A stretch of 64,000 nt of DNA from Stictocephala bisonia (Eukaryota > Arthropoda > Insecta > Hemiptera > Membracidae). The notes under the pieces were generated by a model. It was not told where the DNA came from, did not search any database, and was given only the letters and a program-made list of their open reading frames with translations. This document shows, piece by piece, positions 37,050 through 49,493 of this stretch. Position 1 is the first letter of the stretch. Every line of letters begins with the position of its first letter. The stretch covers positions 711,017 to 775,016 of the forward strand of contig JAQJVL010000124.1 in the NCBI GenBank assembly GCA_035578905.1, written 5' to 3'. Made by a program: the position numbers and the translations under genes.

Positions 37050-37980
37050 CTCTAGGGTTCACTCTAGATCTATGTTCCAAGCAAGGGAATGTACCATACA
37101 CCTTGCATCATCTTAACATGAAATTTCAAATCAGATACTTCCAAATTTTTGTTATAGGTCAGTGTAAATCTCCATTACAGTTTGCAGCCAATGAGATATA
37201 TCTCTCTTGGTTTAACACGATTGTCCGTTAAAATTTCTGTTTTTGCGGGTCGTCTGACAGTCTCCTCCATTTTTCTCTTCCTCCACTTGTCTTTTCTGCA
37301 TTCCTCTTCTCTTCACATCTGATCATCTCACCTTACTCCAGGGCAATCTATTATTTCCTATCCTCTTCCACTGTATTCTTCTCTTTCTATTGTCTCTTGT
37401 AGTGATGTTACTTTTAACCTTTCTCAGGTCATTTCATTCATCATTGTACTTTGTCTGTCTATCTTCTCTATTCCTCTTTAAAATCTCTTATGCCTATAAT
37501 CTGCTTTTATCACCTTTTGTGAATTGTTCAAGTTTCTGCTTGTACATCTAAACCTTCGTTTCCTTTCTAATATTCCATAATATTAACTTTACCAGATTAA
37601 CATCTGTCAACTGTCCCATATTCTATTTCCTATATCTCTTCTTTCATTTTGATATTGTTGTGTTTTTATTTTACACCCTAGATAACAAAACGCATCTACC
37701 TTTTCCAGGACATTTCCTTTTAATTGACACAACTTTCTCTTCTTTGTTCTCTCTACTTTCATTTTCTTAGATTTTTGTTTGTTTATCTCTATCCATGCTA
37801 ATTATTTACTAGTTACTTTTGCCCAAATATTCAAGACTTGTTCCAAATAATTGCTACTGTCTTAAATCTTCTGCACCTATATTTTCTTGCACCTCTGAAA
37901 TAATTTCTTCCATCATGATGCTAAATAAATATAGGGACAATTTACTGAATGACCATGTCTTACTACTCTCCCTGTTTTGA
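37050..37980 (-). pseudogene. Decayed reverse-transcriptase LINE fragment
   Basis: The minus strand reads, from about 37960 down, IYLFSIMMEEIISEVQENIG in the region before the usual catalytic box. The catalytic box itself is unrecognisable. KSKKMKVERTKKRKLCQLKG follows, then NVLEKVDAFCYLGCKIK near 37740-37660. The VD-F-YLG motif follows the catalytic box in the same order as in the intact frame at 50.5 kb (EVDSFTYLGS). Beyond it come frameshifted basic stretches toward 37200. The plus strand looks pyrimidine-rich because the coding strand is Lys/Glu-rich. Several stops and frameshifts make it inactive. Confidence 0.7.
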
Positions 37981-38033
37981 TATATTCTGTATCTTTACTT
38001 TTTCTATTGTTTCTTCACACCTGCCTATTCTCT

Positions 38034-38100
38034 AATTTGGGGGGACAATCTGCTTCAGATACAGAGTATCACGGGTTCTAATCCTGGGAAGTCCACTTCA
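38034..38100 (+). repeat. SINE-head-like fragment
   Basis: CACGGGTTCTAATCCTGGG (38070-38088) resembles a B box, upstream of the next SINE. Confidence 0.35.
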
Positions 38101-38140
38101 AAATTTGCTAGAGGGGTTTATACTGTTGTAACTTAGCAAC

Positions 38141-38423
38141 ATTGGTCGGTAGCGTAGTTGGTTCAATCCCAGCTTCATGTGCTAAAGGTTCTCAGTTCGA
38201 TCCCAATCAGAGTCAATACATTTTGAGAGGATCACCTGATAACCAAAGGTTGTTCATTTGTCATTGGGCTATTAATTAATGACACTTTCTAAGGAATAGT
38301 CGGCCTTAGTTTGTAACAATGACTACATTCGCTCATGTACACTCATCACATTCATTCGAAATCCATATTCGCCCATATCTTGACGATCAGCGTCTTATGA
38401 ATAGATAAAAAAAAAAAAAAAAA
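38141..38423 (+). mobile_element. tRNA-derived SINE with A and B boxes and poly-A tail
   Basis: A box TAGCGTAGTTGG (38150-38161), B box AGTTCGATCCC (38194-38204). Then the body TTGTCATTGGGCTATTAATT, the shared tail AACAATGACTACATTCGCTC...TTCGCCCATATCTTGACGAT and a terminal A-run (38407-38423). It is the best-preserved SINE here, with internal RNA polymerase III promoter elements. A second copy opens the window. Confidence 0.8.
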
Positions 38424-39216
38424 CATGTATTATATAATAAAAATGCCACAGATAGAATAAAACAAACAGAAATGAAATTTTCCCAAATCCTTTCTCTCAA
38501 TACTATATTATTTTTAAAAGTGGTACTAAATCATTTCCTTTCTGTAGATATATGAAACATATCTCTGAATAGTGATTAGGCTAAGGAATTCAATTGTGAT
38601 ATGATAGGGTAAAATATAATGAAACACAGTTTTTCATTGAATACTGTTTAATGGAAGTTCAAAATAAATAGTTTTGTATTACTTAAGTCAGACAATCACT
38701 ATGAATTGTGGCCAAAATACACTTTTGATTTTAGTATCTAATACATTATTTTATTTATGATTAATAAAATAACCAACTAATGCTATATATAATTATGTAT
38801 TTACCATTACCTCATATTATTATTTACGGGTGATACATTGTAATTTTCTTCATCCTGTCGCAAGTTAATTTGATATAGGTAATTAATTAAAGATCAATAA
38901 ATGATCTATCTAATGTAATAAAATTATATCTTATTTTAATATGTTACAAATATACTACTTCTTGTATTAAAGCAACAAGAATCTATAGATATTAATTGTA
39001 CTTATAACTTGATGAGATGGCCTGAGCTCTTCACTATAGTGTGTATGGCAGAAAGTTTTAAGAGATGGAGCAGATCGGCGTTTTAGTGTACATGAGGTGG
39101 TACTGCCCCACACCCCCACCCACCTAAGGTGATTGGCCCACCCATACTAGCTTCAAGAAGCTACTGATGCATGAATGCTTGTTGCTCTTTTGTTGGCCAA
39201 ACATGTAACTGCTTGT
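38424..39216. other. No gene recognised
   Basis: AT-rich. 39085-39140 is a short GC-richer run (GGTACTGCCCCACACCCCCA). Confidence 0.4.
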
Positions 39217-39224
39217 AATATACT

Positions 39225-40156
39225 TAGGGACGGCAACGATATATCAGAAATATCGATAAATTTTGATATATCTGTATTGATATTTTCTTTTGATAATATT
39301 GGCCATATCGATATTTTGGTCCTATATATCATATCGCTAAATATTGACATTATTCTCTCTCCTCAAAATCATTACGATTCACATTTCAATTGCCTCTTAT
39401 AGGTACAAAACATGCATTGAAATAATAAAGTAACTTTATTTAATTTTATTAGTAATAACACACTAATATTTAGTTGAGTGAGTTGGCACCACTGACTCTA
39501 AGATGCCTAGTCAGTTGCCTTACAGACCATCTGTAATAACACACTAATATTTAGTTAAGTGAGTTGGCACCACTGACTCTAAGATGCCTAGTCAGTTGCC
39601 TTACAGACCATCTGTAATAACACACCAATATTTAGTTGAGTGAGTTGGCAACACTGACTCTAAGATGCCTAGTCAGTTGCCTTACAGACCATCTGTAATA
39701 ACACACTAATATTTAGTTGAGTGAGTTGGCACCACTGACTCTAAGATGCCTAGTCAGTTGCCTTACAGACCATCTGTAATAACACACTAATATTTAGTTG
39801 AGTGAGTTGGCAACACTGACTCTAAGATGCCTAGTCAGTTGTCTTACAGACCATCTGTAATAACATAATAATTAAAGGTATAGTTATTACTAATTTGAAT
39901 TATTTTCATTTAACCAAACAGTCCACAACTAGTTTTGTGCAAATAAATGTATTGAATTTTTACATTCTGTTGGCTATTCGTAATAGTGACAGCAAAACAT
40001 GAGTGTATTTTTGTTCAAAACATGAGTTGGTGCATAATTTTAAACAGATCACAATTCGATATATCAGTTACCCAACACATCAATATACTCGTTAGATTGA
40101 TATTTGGTTTGCGATCTATCGATAATTTGATATGTTGAAAATATTAACCATCCCTA
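39225..40156. mobile_element. 932-bp hAT-type non-autonomous element, perfect 8-bp TSD
   Basis: Flanked by AATATACT on both sides (39217-39224 and 40157-40164). The ends are TAGGGACGG on the left and CCATCCCTA on the right, i.e. inverted with one mismatch. Subterminal ATATCGATA-rich sequence occurs on both sides. An 8-bp duplication with such ends is typical of the hAT superfamily. No transposase frame. Confidence 0.88.
39453..39865. repeat. 81-bp tandem array, 5 copies, inside the hAT-type element
   Basis: TAATAACACACTAATATTTA begins at 39453, 39534, 39615, 39696 and 39777, an exact 81-bp period, with GCCTAGTCAGTTGCCTTACA near the unit end. Copies differ at a handful of bases. Confidence 0.9.
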
Positions 40157-40241
40157 AATATACTTGATATTACGCTGCTATCCAATGCTGTGTTTTACTT
40201 TTTCCTTGAAAGGTATTGTTTCTTTGGAGGCCAGTCATTAA

Positions 40242-41585
40242 CCCTGGATCGTGAAGTACGACATAATTTATGTTCCACACAAAATCCCTTCTAAAAGCGA
40301 GGTACGGCATAATTTATGCTGTTGCATTAAAATCAATAAAACATATGTTTATCATCAAGCAATCACAACAAAGTTGGTACTAATCAACGCAGAATGTTCT
40401 GTTCTATACAATTCAGATTTTTAATAATTTTTTATGCAATTTTATAAAGTATGAAATAAATTAAAACGTGCAACAAGAAACTTCTGCTCAATTCCCGCAT
40501 GGCGCGGAGATCAGGAGTGGGAAAATGGACGATGTTTGTCGCATGACTGAAGAATAACCAGAAGACGGTATAAGGCGTAGTAAATGTCAGTCTGCAGAGA
40601 ATGAAATACTCTAGGTAACAAAACAAATTGCAATGTTGTAGGTGTTTTTCTAAAAATGTTTATGTATATCCATATCTGTGTGATTTTCCAATGGCTAGGT
40701 AATTTATGCTGTTCATAAAAGTTGTTATTCAAACTTTATTTTTGACTGTTATCTAACAATTCTTGTATATTTATATTCAGAAATATGTGTTTTATCAAGT
40801 GTTACTGTTATAAAAATTCCCAACAATTAATTTTGCAAGTGTACAATTTGTGCGCGCTGACTTATGCTGTTATAAGTTTTATAATTTTTGGAATATTTTC
40901 ATATATTTTACATTTTCTTGTAGCTAATAGATTGTACTAATGAAGTACATATAGTAAGAAATTATAAAAATTTATTCATACTCCTGGATTGTTATGTAAT
41001 TTTTCACATAATTTTTATTTCCGTGACAACATTTTTATTTTTCCCCATAAACAAAAAAATATGAAAATATATTTTAGGGTACAATATGACTGTTTCCTGA
41101 ACAACATTTTCCTGTCTATTCAATGGTGATTTTTTTTAAATGTTTATATGTACTACAATAATCATACTGCATCTTTGCACATTTTTTCATTTTCGCGTTT
41201 TATGTAAACAAGAAAAACCTAGTAGTTTATCTAAAATGTAACAACATATTATTATAGTGCACTAAATAATAAACAATTTGGCTATCTTGAAATTATTTAC
41301 TAAAACTGTTTAGTGCTCCTAAGGAGGGTTATAAGTTATAATTTACGTACAAATTTTCAAATTCTTTTCAATTTTTTCTTCACAGTAATTATTTACTACA
41401 TTTTTAAGTAAGTTTTGGTGGTAGTATGTGAATGTACAGTTCTTGAGAAGAAAAACGATATGATAAAATCTCCATTTGGAGCATTTTTAGTAATTTTATG
41501 ATTTTTACAAAAAAGGCTTGCAAAGTGCCCAAAATGGCACCAAAAATATTCGCACAGTTAAAAATAAAGTGTTCACGATCTAGGG
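40242..41585. mobile_element. 1,344-bp piggyBac-like non-autonomous element, TTAA flanks
   Basis: TTAA at 40238-40241 and 41586-41589. Ends CCCTGGATCGTGAA (left) and the inverse complement of TTCACGATCTAGGG (right), resembling the TTAACCCTAGA start of piggyBac. The left third repeats ATAATTTATGCTGTT-like motifs (40263, 40309, 40700, 40866). No transposase frame, only 64-75-codon frames. Confidence 0.8.
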
Positions 41586-41589
41586 TTAA

Positions 41590-44500
41590 ACACACAGCAT
41601 CGATCACTTTTGCAACTTACATTGGCCAAAACAATGTTCAAGAATATCTATTGAGTAGTCTTCGAGGTCCTAAATTGCTCTCTGTTAGATTTCCACCACG
41701 TGCATTTGCCATCCGTCAATGCTAAGATGGCAATACACGTGCAGTAGTAATACCACTGTACGTGTATGGATGGGTCAAGACCACCATACACCATGTTCTA
41801 TACAAATAAACAACATTTGGCTATTACTTGCTTGGAACATGCTAAATTACTACTAGCCGTTCTCACTGTGTGCATGGGGCATTTTCCTCTCACACTCGCC
41901 AGATCTCACGCCTCATGTCAAGTTACAATTAGTTCCAGAAATAAGAGTTGTTCAAAAAGATATTTCTTTAACAATGTTACAGAACATTCAATTAGATAGG
42001 TTTAGAAGGTGCTTTTGAACTTAAAAAGAACAGCACATAAAAAGAATTTGATATATTATAAATTTATCCTGTCAATAACATTACTAATTATATTCTGTCC
42101 AAAGATTAAAATAGTTTTTTGAAATATTTTATTGAAGGCAAAATATGTTTAATACGTATATATAACATTAATTTCATTGGAGGGAAAGCAATGAGAAACT
42201 GGAATGAAGTAAAACCTTTAAATCCACCACAAAAAAAAACAGCGAAAGCCTTACATTTTTCCACACAAATACACTAAGTATTTACTATTCCCAAATACAA
42301 ACTTATAAAGCGTTTTATCTTTACCATAATTAATTCATATAAATAAGGATTCCATTCATAAATTTGTATTTACATTCTAGCACACAATATTTATTTCTCA
42401 TTATATCATTGATCAACAAGACACTGTTAAATCTGGATTTAAATTGAATGTACAAAGTGAATAAATGTAATATTTGCTACAAAGGCTGCCTATTCCTAAG
42501 ACAATGATTATTCATTTATAGTCAAATAACAAATTAGGAGCAGGGGTGACAAGCTAAATGTCTCTTGGAATTGCACAGGCTTACAAATATTATCAGGATT
42601 GTAAAATTGTACCTTGTGTTAGTAATCATAACATTACATCACTAATTTGTAAACTGACGACTCACAAAAACATACAGTAAAGTAATTAAAGGAAACTGAT
42701 TTTACAACATAATATATATTATATACATCAATATATTATTAATTTTAGAAAATAATGTATACTTAAAATTAATTACAGGAAAACTTGAAATAAATAAGTA
42801 TGCATCATATTCTGTTACATATTGTTAAATATTGATTATGAGCATATTTTACATGGACTAGAAGTCATAGACTTCATATAAGGATTAATTAATTACATTA
42901 GATGTATGAAAAAGCCACACAACATTTAAATTTAGATTTGAAATGCTCTGACTTTTACTAAACATTGAACGAAAAGGTCCAGGAAAAGCAGATAAGACTA
43001 TTTTTACAGTCTATTATTCTTATAGATAGAAGACTGTTTCAATAAATAAAAGAAACAAGTGGACAACAAGCAGTAGAAATGTAATAATATAAATATATTT
43101 AACGTCTTTACAAAACAGAGACAATACTAGAGTCAGAATCAGTGAAGTAAGAGAGCCATTTGGATGAAATTGTACAATTTAAAAGTTGAAAAGTACTATA
43201 GTATGATCGTGTAAAGCGAATGGATAATAAGTATGACTGTAAAAATGTAAACAATAAAGAAATAATTGGAAAAGGCGATTTGATATCGAGAATTTCAATA
43301 CGAATATATATTTAACAAGTTGTAGCTTAGTGGAAGTGGCAAGTTAACATTTCTCGGAGACTGGAGACGTTAGCCGGATGACCCTAGAACTCTACACATG
43401 CATGTGACATCAACAGCAGTGCCTGTGATTATCTTATTATAAATTACTCTTAAATATTGACCAGACCATAGTTCTGAGCGTGTGGTTCAAGCATACACTT
43501 CAATGGATTTCCCTCTCCAACGACAGTTGTACATTCATGTTCAAAAATAAACATCTCGGACACAGTACCTAGAAAAAAACTTCCACACGATTTGTAGATT
43601 TAGTTATTAGTATTAAATAGAATAATCAAACCAGCTGATTTTTCCCAGGTGACGTCACAGTCTACTGCACAGCCTCGTCATTAATGCCTACCATATTTTC
43701 TAGTTCTTGGATAGAATAAAATCAGCTGTTTTTTTCTTCTAAAAATATATTTTTTTCATTATTTAATGATTGTTTATCGTGGCATGTAACCAAATAAGTT
43801 ATTGTAAAATCACAATATTATATAAGAAGCATTATTATTTTAATTATTATTTTTATTGCTATTTCTATCTCAATCTTTATTCCAGTATTTTAAATTGTTT
43901 CTTGTTCACATTAAACTTAAGTTTCTAATATAACCCAACTCAATTATGAATTTAAAAAATACATATGTTCAATGTTTAAATAAAACGTATTATAAATCAC
44001 TAAATTTTAAATAACAAAAATACCATCGAGCAAACTATATAAACATAGCAACCAACCTAAATAAGATTTTGAATGGACTGTACACAATAGACGTAGGATA
44101 AGTATGGTGGGGGATATACACTATCTCGCTTGCACTACCTCTCCTACACGCCTAGAACCATGGCCCGGTCTCTACTATGCTATAGTGTCAAGAGGAATAA
44201 CTTTCTATGAACTCAGAAAAACTGACAATATGTACTCTGGTATAATATATAACAGTAATTGGTATATATGTTTCTTATCCTTGATATTCTTATTGAACTA
44301 TTTTTCGCTTGAATTGGACACTAAAAGATGTACTTATTTAAGATCAGTATACTAAAATTATAAATATATAACCCAACAACAAATCTACAACTATCAACTC
44401 GTAATTTAAGAATATTTTCATTTTGTACAACATCTGAATAAGCAAACACAAATAAATGAATCTATAAAAGAGAAGAGTTAGTTACTGATCTTTTCGGTTA

Positions 44501-45429
44501 CTAAGTAATTGTTTTGTGAAAATATCAAGCTAATAAGTTGATTAAAAGAAACTAGGTACAAAATTAATAAGAAAGATACGAACCATGCTTTTTATAGTCT
44601 CAAGGTGTCCAATTAACAATGTTACGTTAGTACCTACCAACGTTAGAGACTTGCAAACGTAATAAGTAAGTTTGGTATATTAAACTATTGTAAATTCAAT
44701 CCATTGAATGTAGGTGGAGCAACAACACCCAAAGGGGTTACAGATGGATTCCACTACACCACAAAAAAATTAGGATTTATTGTACATCACTTGTTCATAC
44801 TAAACAGCTGATATTTAACAGTATATTGCTTTGATTATTGTGTTTACAATAATTTGCCAAAGCATCGGTAGTACAATGAAAATGAAGATATATTTCTCTT
44901 GTGTGCGTTTGGGTAATAAATCATTAGCCAGCATTCTGATTTTTAAAAAAAAGGAACTCAATTTCGGCCATGAACTTTTATTTCTGCACACAATAGGTAA
45001 ATTTTCTTGCGTATTGCTCTCATAATCATTGGTCAATTTTATGTGTACTCCGCAGTTGAGAGAACCAACTGTTGGCAATTCATACAATTAAGGAAGAGTC
45101 CTGTTTAGTATTTTTTAGGGGACATGGTTCCTGATTGATATGATTTGGATAGATATTTCCTATTGACTATTCTCTCTATTACACACAGTTTTTTTGTGAC
45201 AGTAATATTATATATTATATAAAATTAAAAACAGACACCATTAAATGAAGGCTGAGTAAAATCTAGTATAGCCAAATGTGCAAACCATAATTTTCAGTTT
45301 AAATAGACTACATAATCATGACTCCATGCTGTATGGAGAGTATGGTAAATAATCATTAGCTCTTCCTAGATATTTTATTAATTAAAGTTAATAAAAAATA
45401 TATAAAACTCTTTTTCATACCTCCCTTTT
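41590..45429. other. Downstream flank of Pin1; no gene recognised
   Basis: 3.8 kb of AT-rich sequence. A hairpin at 41731-41767 (ATACACGTGCAGT with ACTGTACGTGTAT) is the only local structure noted. The 60-90-codon frames carry no recognisable motif. Confidence 0.4.
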
Positions 45430-45435
45430 TTTATT
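45430..45435 (-). promoter_or_regulatory. Possible polyadenylation signal of Pin1
   Basis: AATAAA on the minus strand, about 300 bp beyond the Pin1 stop codon. A second AATAAA lies at 45379-45374. Both are ordinary for AT-rich DNA, so this is position-based inference only. Confidence 0.3.
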
Positions 45436-45733
45436 CAAAACCCAAGAGAACTTTTAAAAGCATGATATAGAGAAACGATCTTAGGCAATTAAATTTGTCT
45501 TAAATCTAATCTAACAAGATATAAAAAAACTTTAAAAAAATATAAGAAACAAATAGAATAGACATGCTAAAGATTAAAAAACAGCATTTTCATTGAAATC
45601 ATAAATATTAGGTTACGACTTACAAATTTCCCATACAGTGAAAATAAACACATAACATAAAACAAAATATACAGATTAGGTGTAGGCTATTTCCTCCAGA
45701 AGAAAACCGGAATTCACTGATCAGTCTTATTGT

Positions 45734-45954
45734 TCAAGCGGTTCTCAGGATGATATGGACGCCAGAGTCTGTGTGAACCGGCTCACTCAGTTCACCAACT
45801 TTGAGGGCGAAAGCTGCTTGCTCGAAAGGCTTCTGCATGGCTCCATGACCAAATGGCCCCAGATCTCCTCCTCGCTTAGCCGAGCTACAGTCTGAGTACT
45901 TTTGAGCTAACTCAGCGAAGGAGGCTCGTCCACTCACAATCTGCTCTCTGTAAG
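45734..45954 (-). CDS. Pin1 (dodo): Pin1/dodo prolyl isomerase, coding exon 3 (PPIase C-terminal half, stop)
   Basis: Last coding exon, 221 bp, residues ~86-158 and the stop codon. The acceptor is GATCAG|CTTACAG. A second AG five bases further in would break the frame expected from exon 2, whereas this one makes codon 86 (Ser) from T+CT and gives SYREQIV, as expected for the helix of the parvulin fold. Conserved elements are [15 protein letters not shown] with the active-site Cys108 (human Cys113), Met125/Gln126/Phe129 of the proline pocket (human 130/131/134), and the C-terminal DSGVHIILR with Ser149 and His152 (human 154 and 157). All catalytic residues are present and the total length (158) is close to human PIN1 (163). 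The three exons sum to 477 nt with phases 1 and 1. Nothing suggests a pseudogene: introns are retained and there are no frameshifts or stops. Confidence 0.95.
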
Positions 45955-46187
45955 CTGATCAACAGAATGAAATACAATAAAAATGCTCACAACAATACGT
46001 ATTTTTAAATAGCAGAAAATTTTGTATAAACGATTTTGTAAAAACATTAATTTTGATACAAGTTTGTAGAAGGAAGTGTGCAGCATGAGTTCAGTAATCT
46101 CATGAAGTTGTAAAGTCCCTGTAGAAAATAATACTTCACTCTTATTATTCAAATTCAAACTATAATTTGAGAGCTAACACCAAATTA

Positions 46188-46465
46188 TAAAACACCCAGT
46201 AGCGACACTCCCATTACATGCTGTGCGACGCTAGTGCTCCTAATGGCAGGAGCATACAACACACCCCAATATCGTTGTTTTGCATTGTGTCTTGCAAATA
46301 AATGGAATATATCAATAAAAAAAGGGCCATGACAGATTATTTGACATTAACTAATAACAGCAGTGGATGTAAATATAAAGCAGAAATATGCACTTTCCTG
46401 CCCGCATCACTAGTGTTGTGCTTGTCGCACATTTTTTAATTGGAGTGTCGCTACTGGGTGTTTTA
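46188..46465. mobile_element. 278-bp MITE with ~23-bp terminal inverted repeats, TA flanks
   Basis: Left end TAAAACACCCAGTAGCGACA and right end TGTCGCTACTGGGTGTTTTA are inverse complements, continuing to ...CTCC / GGAG.... TA directly flanks both ends, consistent with a Tc1/mariner-type target duplication. No coding capacity. It sits in Pin1 intron 2, about 230 bp from exon 3. Confidence 0.8.
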
Positions 46466-47399
46466 TACTGTGCTATCATCGAGTAATCTAAGGCATCAGA
46501 ATTTCGAGCCTGATTTAGAGATCCTAGTCATGACTGTAACATTTTATAAGTAATAACATTAACTATAGAAACATATAGTCGAAGGCGATGTATTTGCTGT
46601 AGACATGCTCCTGTGCTGCTATCTAATGGTAATTGGTTTCATATAAGCGCTTGGACAAATATTTGGCGTACTACTAGCTCAGCTATTAGTTATTTCATTG
46701 TGTGCAGAAGAGAGACAGAGGGAGACTGCTGGCGCTACCTGTGAAATGTGAGCATGAACTAATTTCACCAAACAGGAATACCCACTTCACAGTACCCATA
46801 TGAATGGAGAGTCTTCTTGTTTCTACAGGATAGAAAAAAATATGGAATCGCTTTCACAACAATTAATGTTCATAGATTATTTGATAGTTTAGTTCTTTAT
46901 AATAATTGTGTTCTATAAAGTATAATTTTTTATCAGAATAATTTACTTGAAACTGTTAAATAGCAGAGAAATAATATCGTTAAAATTAGTTAATTTGAAA
47001 TTAAAATGACTGCTACTCTGGAAAGGATAAGCCTTTCAAAGTCCGGTTCACGGCAATTAATTTCTCTTGAATAGACTTTTCATTTACGGTAATACCAAAC
47101 TTGACCTAGGCTTACATTGAAGATTTTCGTTCATCTCCTCGTGGTCCGTCCCCCTGAAATGATGAAATGTTGCTAATGATGACAAAAAGTGTGTTCTTTG
47201 TAACCATGATCATGAACATTTCACTTTTACAAATGAAGTCATACAAAAGTTGTAAAAGCGTTTCCATATTTTTTTTCCACCCTGTATAGTCAGTGGTAGT
47301 AATCAGGTAATACTGTACTGGTTATCTCCTTACTCTTGTCTGAATAAGTTCCCTACAAATATCAATATCCTATGGGAAATGCGCAGAATAAGTTCTTAT

Positions 47400-47610
47400 T
47401 CTTATTCTTATATATGAGACGCCGACACAACGTTGTGCGTATTTTAAGGCGAATATGAATGGTTTTATGAGTGTAGGATGAGTGTAGATGAGTGTAGTCT
47501 GGTTACTAACTGAGTTCAACTGTTCCTCAGAAAGGGCAATTTATTAATAGCCCAACAGCCAGGGCAACTAAGGGACCTACAGCTTTACGTGGAATCCGAA
47601 CCACTTTAAT
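47400..47610 (-). mobile_element. SINE, minus strand
   Basis: On the minus strand it has the B-box-like GTGGTTCGGATTCCACG and the downstream GTAAAGCTGTAGGTCCCT, then the shared tail with AGTAACCAGACTACACTCAT and TCGGCGTCT-type end. It matches the plus-strand copies at 10213-10525 and 21425-21730. Confidence 0.6.
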
Positions 47611-48922
47611 TAATGAACATTGGGCTCTTTTTTATTAAAAAAGAATAATAATTTTTGTAAATTACAGGGCTCTCCTTAAGGACATATCCTCACTCTAATG
47701 GATCCAGAATCATTCCTGACAAGTAATACTGATGGCGACAGGAAATAGGCAAATATCAAGTCACTGATGAACTATATAAATAAATGTTTTAATAATATTT
47801 AGTTAACCATGCTATCTCATTCTTGTACAGTTAACACTCTCTAAAGCTGCGATATAACGCCATTTCATCATAAAGACAATATCAGAGCTGGAAGCTTTAT
47901 TTTGCTGCTTCATTCATCTGCTTCTTCATTTAAAAATACACTTCTTAGAAGTAGTGTAAAAGCTCATAAGGTACAGCCCGTGCTAAAACTAAACGTAAGG
48001 CTGCACAGTAAGCAAAAAAATTACTGTATCTGCTCATTCAAAAATACAGTAGCTGACCAGTTACTTATTGCTATATTGCATTGTAACGTAATTCACGTAA
48101 AACAGTACATGTACTACAGTACAAAATCAAATTCTCTACAAATTAATCAATTTTCGTTGTATAAAAGTAAGTTCCGGTCCCGACTATCTCGGAAAATCAG
48201 AAGTTTTTTATGGTGGCGATTTCGGGATGGGTATGTCAGTGGAAACGGAATGTTAAATAACAGCATGTCAGAAAACGAGGCTCTACTGTATATCATAACT
48301 GGTAGATCAAATGAATTGATGATAATAGAAATGTAACCCTTTTTCATTATAAAATCTGTGATAAACAGCATGAATGTTTAAAAGTGACATGATGGCAAGA
48401 CAAAAACAAGAGCCTGGCCATCTCTTGTAACTGTCATCACATTGCTGAAGAGGCTTACGGTCTGCAAAAGCTATTACGAAAAAACATAATAATCTGATCA
48501 AGTACCATTTGAACATGTTCTGAACAGCACAGCGCAAGTGTTTCAACGAGTCAGCAGGCTGCAGTTCACATATGGTTATATCAAGCACTCATTGTGATAT
48601 TATTCTTGCAATGAAACATAGAATACAAGGTCTTGTAAGGGAGACCTGAAAATATAATCCTAGACTACTTTAATGATCATCTGGCTACACAAGAGGGAGA
48701 AGAATTTATAGATTACATGGACTTGGTCATGACAAGTTCTACTATCTAAGAAGACTAGAATGGTAAACCTCTTAAGTCTACAAAGTATGTGAGGAACGAG
48801 ACCTAGCTGGCCATATGTAGGTGGAAAAATGTAGAAGAGATCTAGCAGACTGTCTTTCTCCTTTACTCAGCATCCCGATTAGACCCAAAACGTGAAAGTG
48901 GTATAATTGCAAAATAACTACT

Positions 48923-49360
48923 TTAAGAGTCTACAGAGTCTGTCGGCCATATTGGTTTTAATCCCATAAGAACAATATGTTATTTTCGAACAGGACATAC
49001 AATCATGCGTATCCAAACTAAACAGTTATTTTTAAACAGCTTTTTTCTAAACAAATTGCATTTGATCAAGAAAAAAATAGCATATTGGAATTGCTTTACA
49101 AATTTCTAATTAGGTTTAAAGAAAAAATTATAAAAAATACCTAGTTTTAAGCTTTTATTTTCAGCTATTTTTAAAACTAGAATTGAGTATTCAAAACATG
49201 AAAAGCAAAACCAACGTGCCAACATGATAACGTTTAAAATGACACCACATACACTACTTTTGGTCTATAAACAAAAAAAAAAAAAAAAAATGGATACGCA
49301 AATAACATTGTTCTTATGGGATTAAAACCAACATGGCCGACAGCCTCTGCAGACACTTAA
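48923..49360. mobile_element. TTAA-flanked MITE, copy C (438 bp)
   Basis: Begins TTAAGAGTCTACAGAG and ends CTCTGCAGACACTTAA. The inverted ends include the inverse complement of GGCTGTCGGCCAT and a shared AACAATGTTATTT block. It matches the elements at 26860-27286 and 32714-33141. TTAA at both ends suggests a piggyBac-type (or Kolobok-type) target site. No open frame. Confidence 0.75.
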
Positions 49361-49482
49361 GGTATTAGTGGAAGATGGTAACCCTAAAAGGACACCAACA
49401 GGATCAACGAGAACTGCCCCTGAATAGCTACAAAAACATAACTAAATAGTTAATAATAGATAAATTGCTCATCTCTAGCAGT
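49361..49482. repeat. Flank shared with 32596-32713 in inverse orientation
   Basis: The sequence from GGTATTAGTGGAAGATGGTA through the AGGACACCAACAGGATCA motif to GATAAATTGCTCATCTCT is the inverse complement (with mismatches) of the DNA just left of the MITE at 32714. The MITE and this flank therefore spread together, or both copies inserted into the same pre-existing repeat. Confidence 0.65.
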
Positions 49483-49493
49483 TTTTATATAAT

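Noticed and set aside
47902..48336. 144-codon plus-strand frame, the longest outside repeats and RT
   Set aside because: It lies in the Pin1 intron, has no recognisable domain or signal, and has low-complexity Ser/Lys/Asn composition; chance is the simplest explanation.
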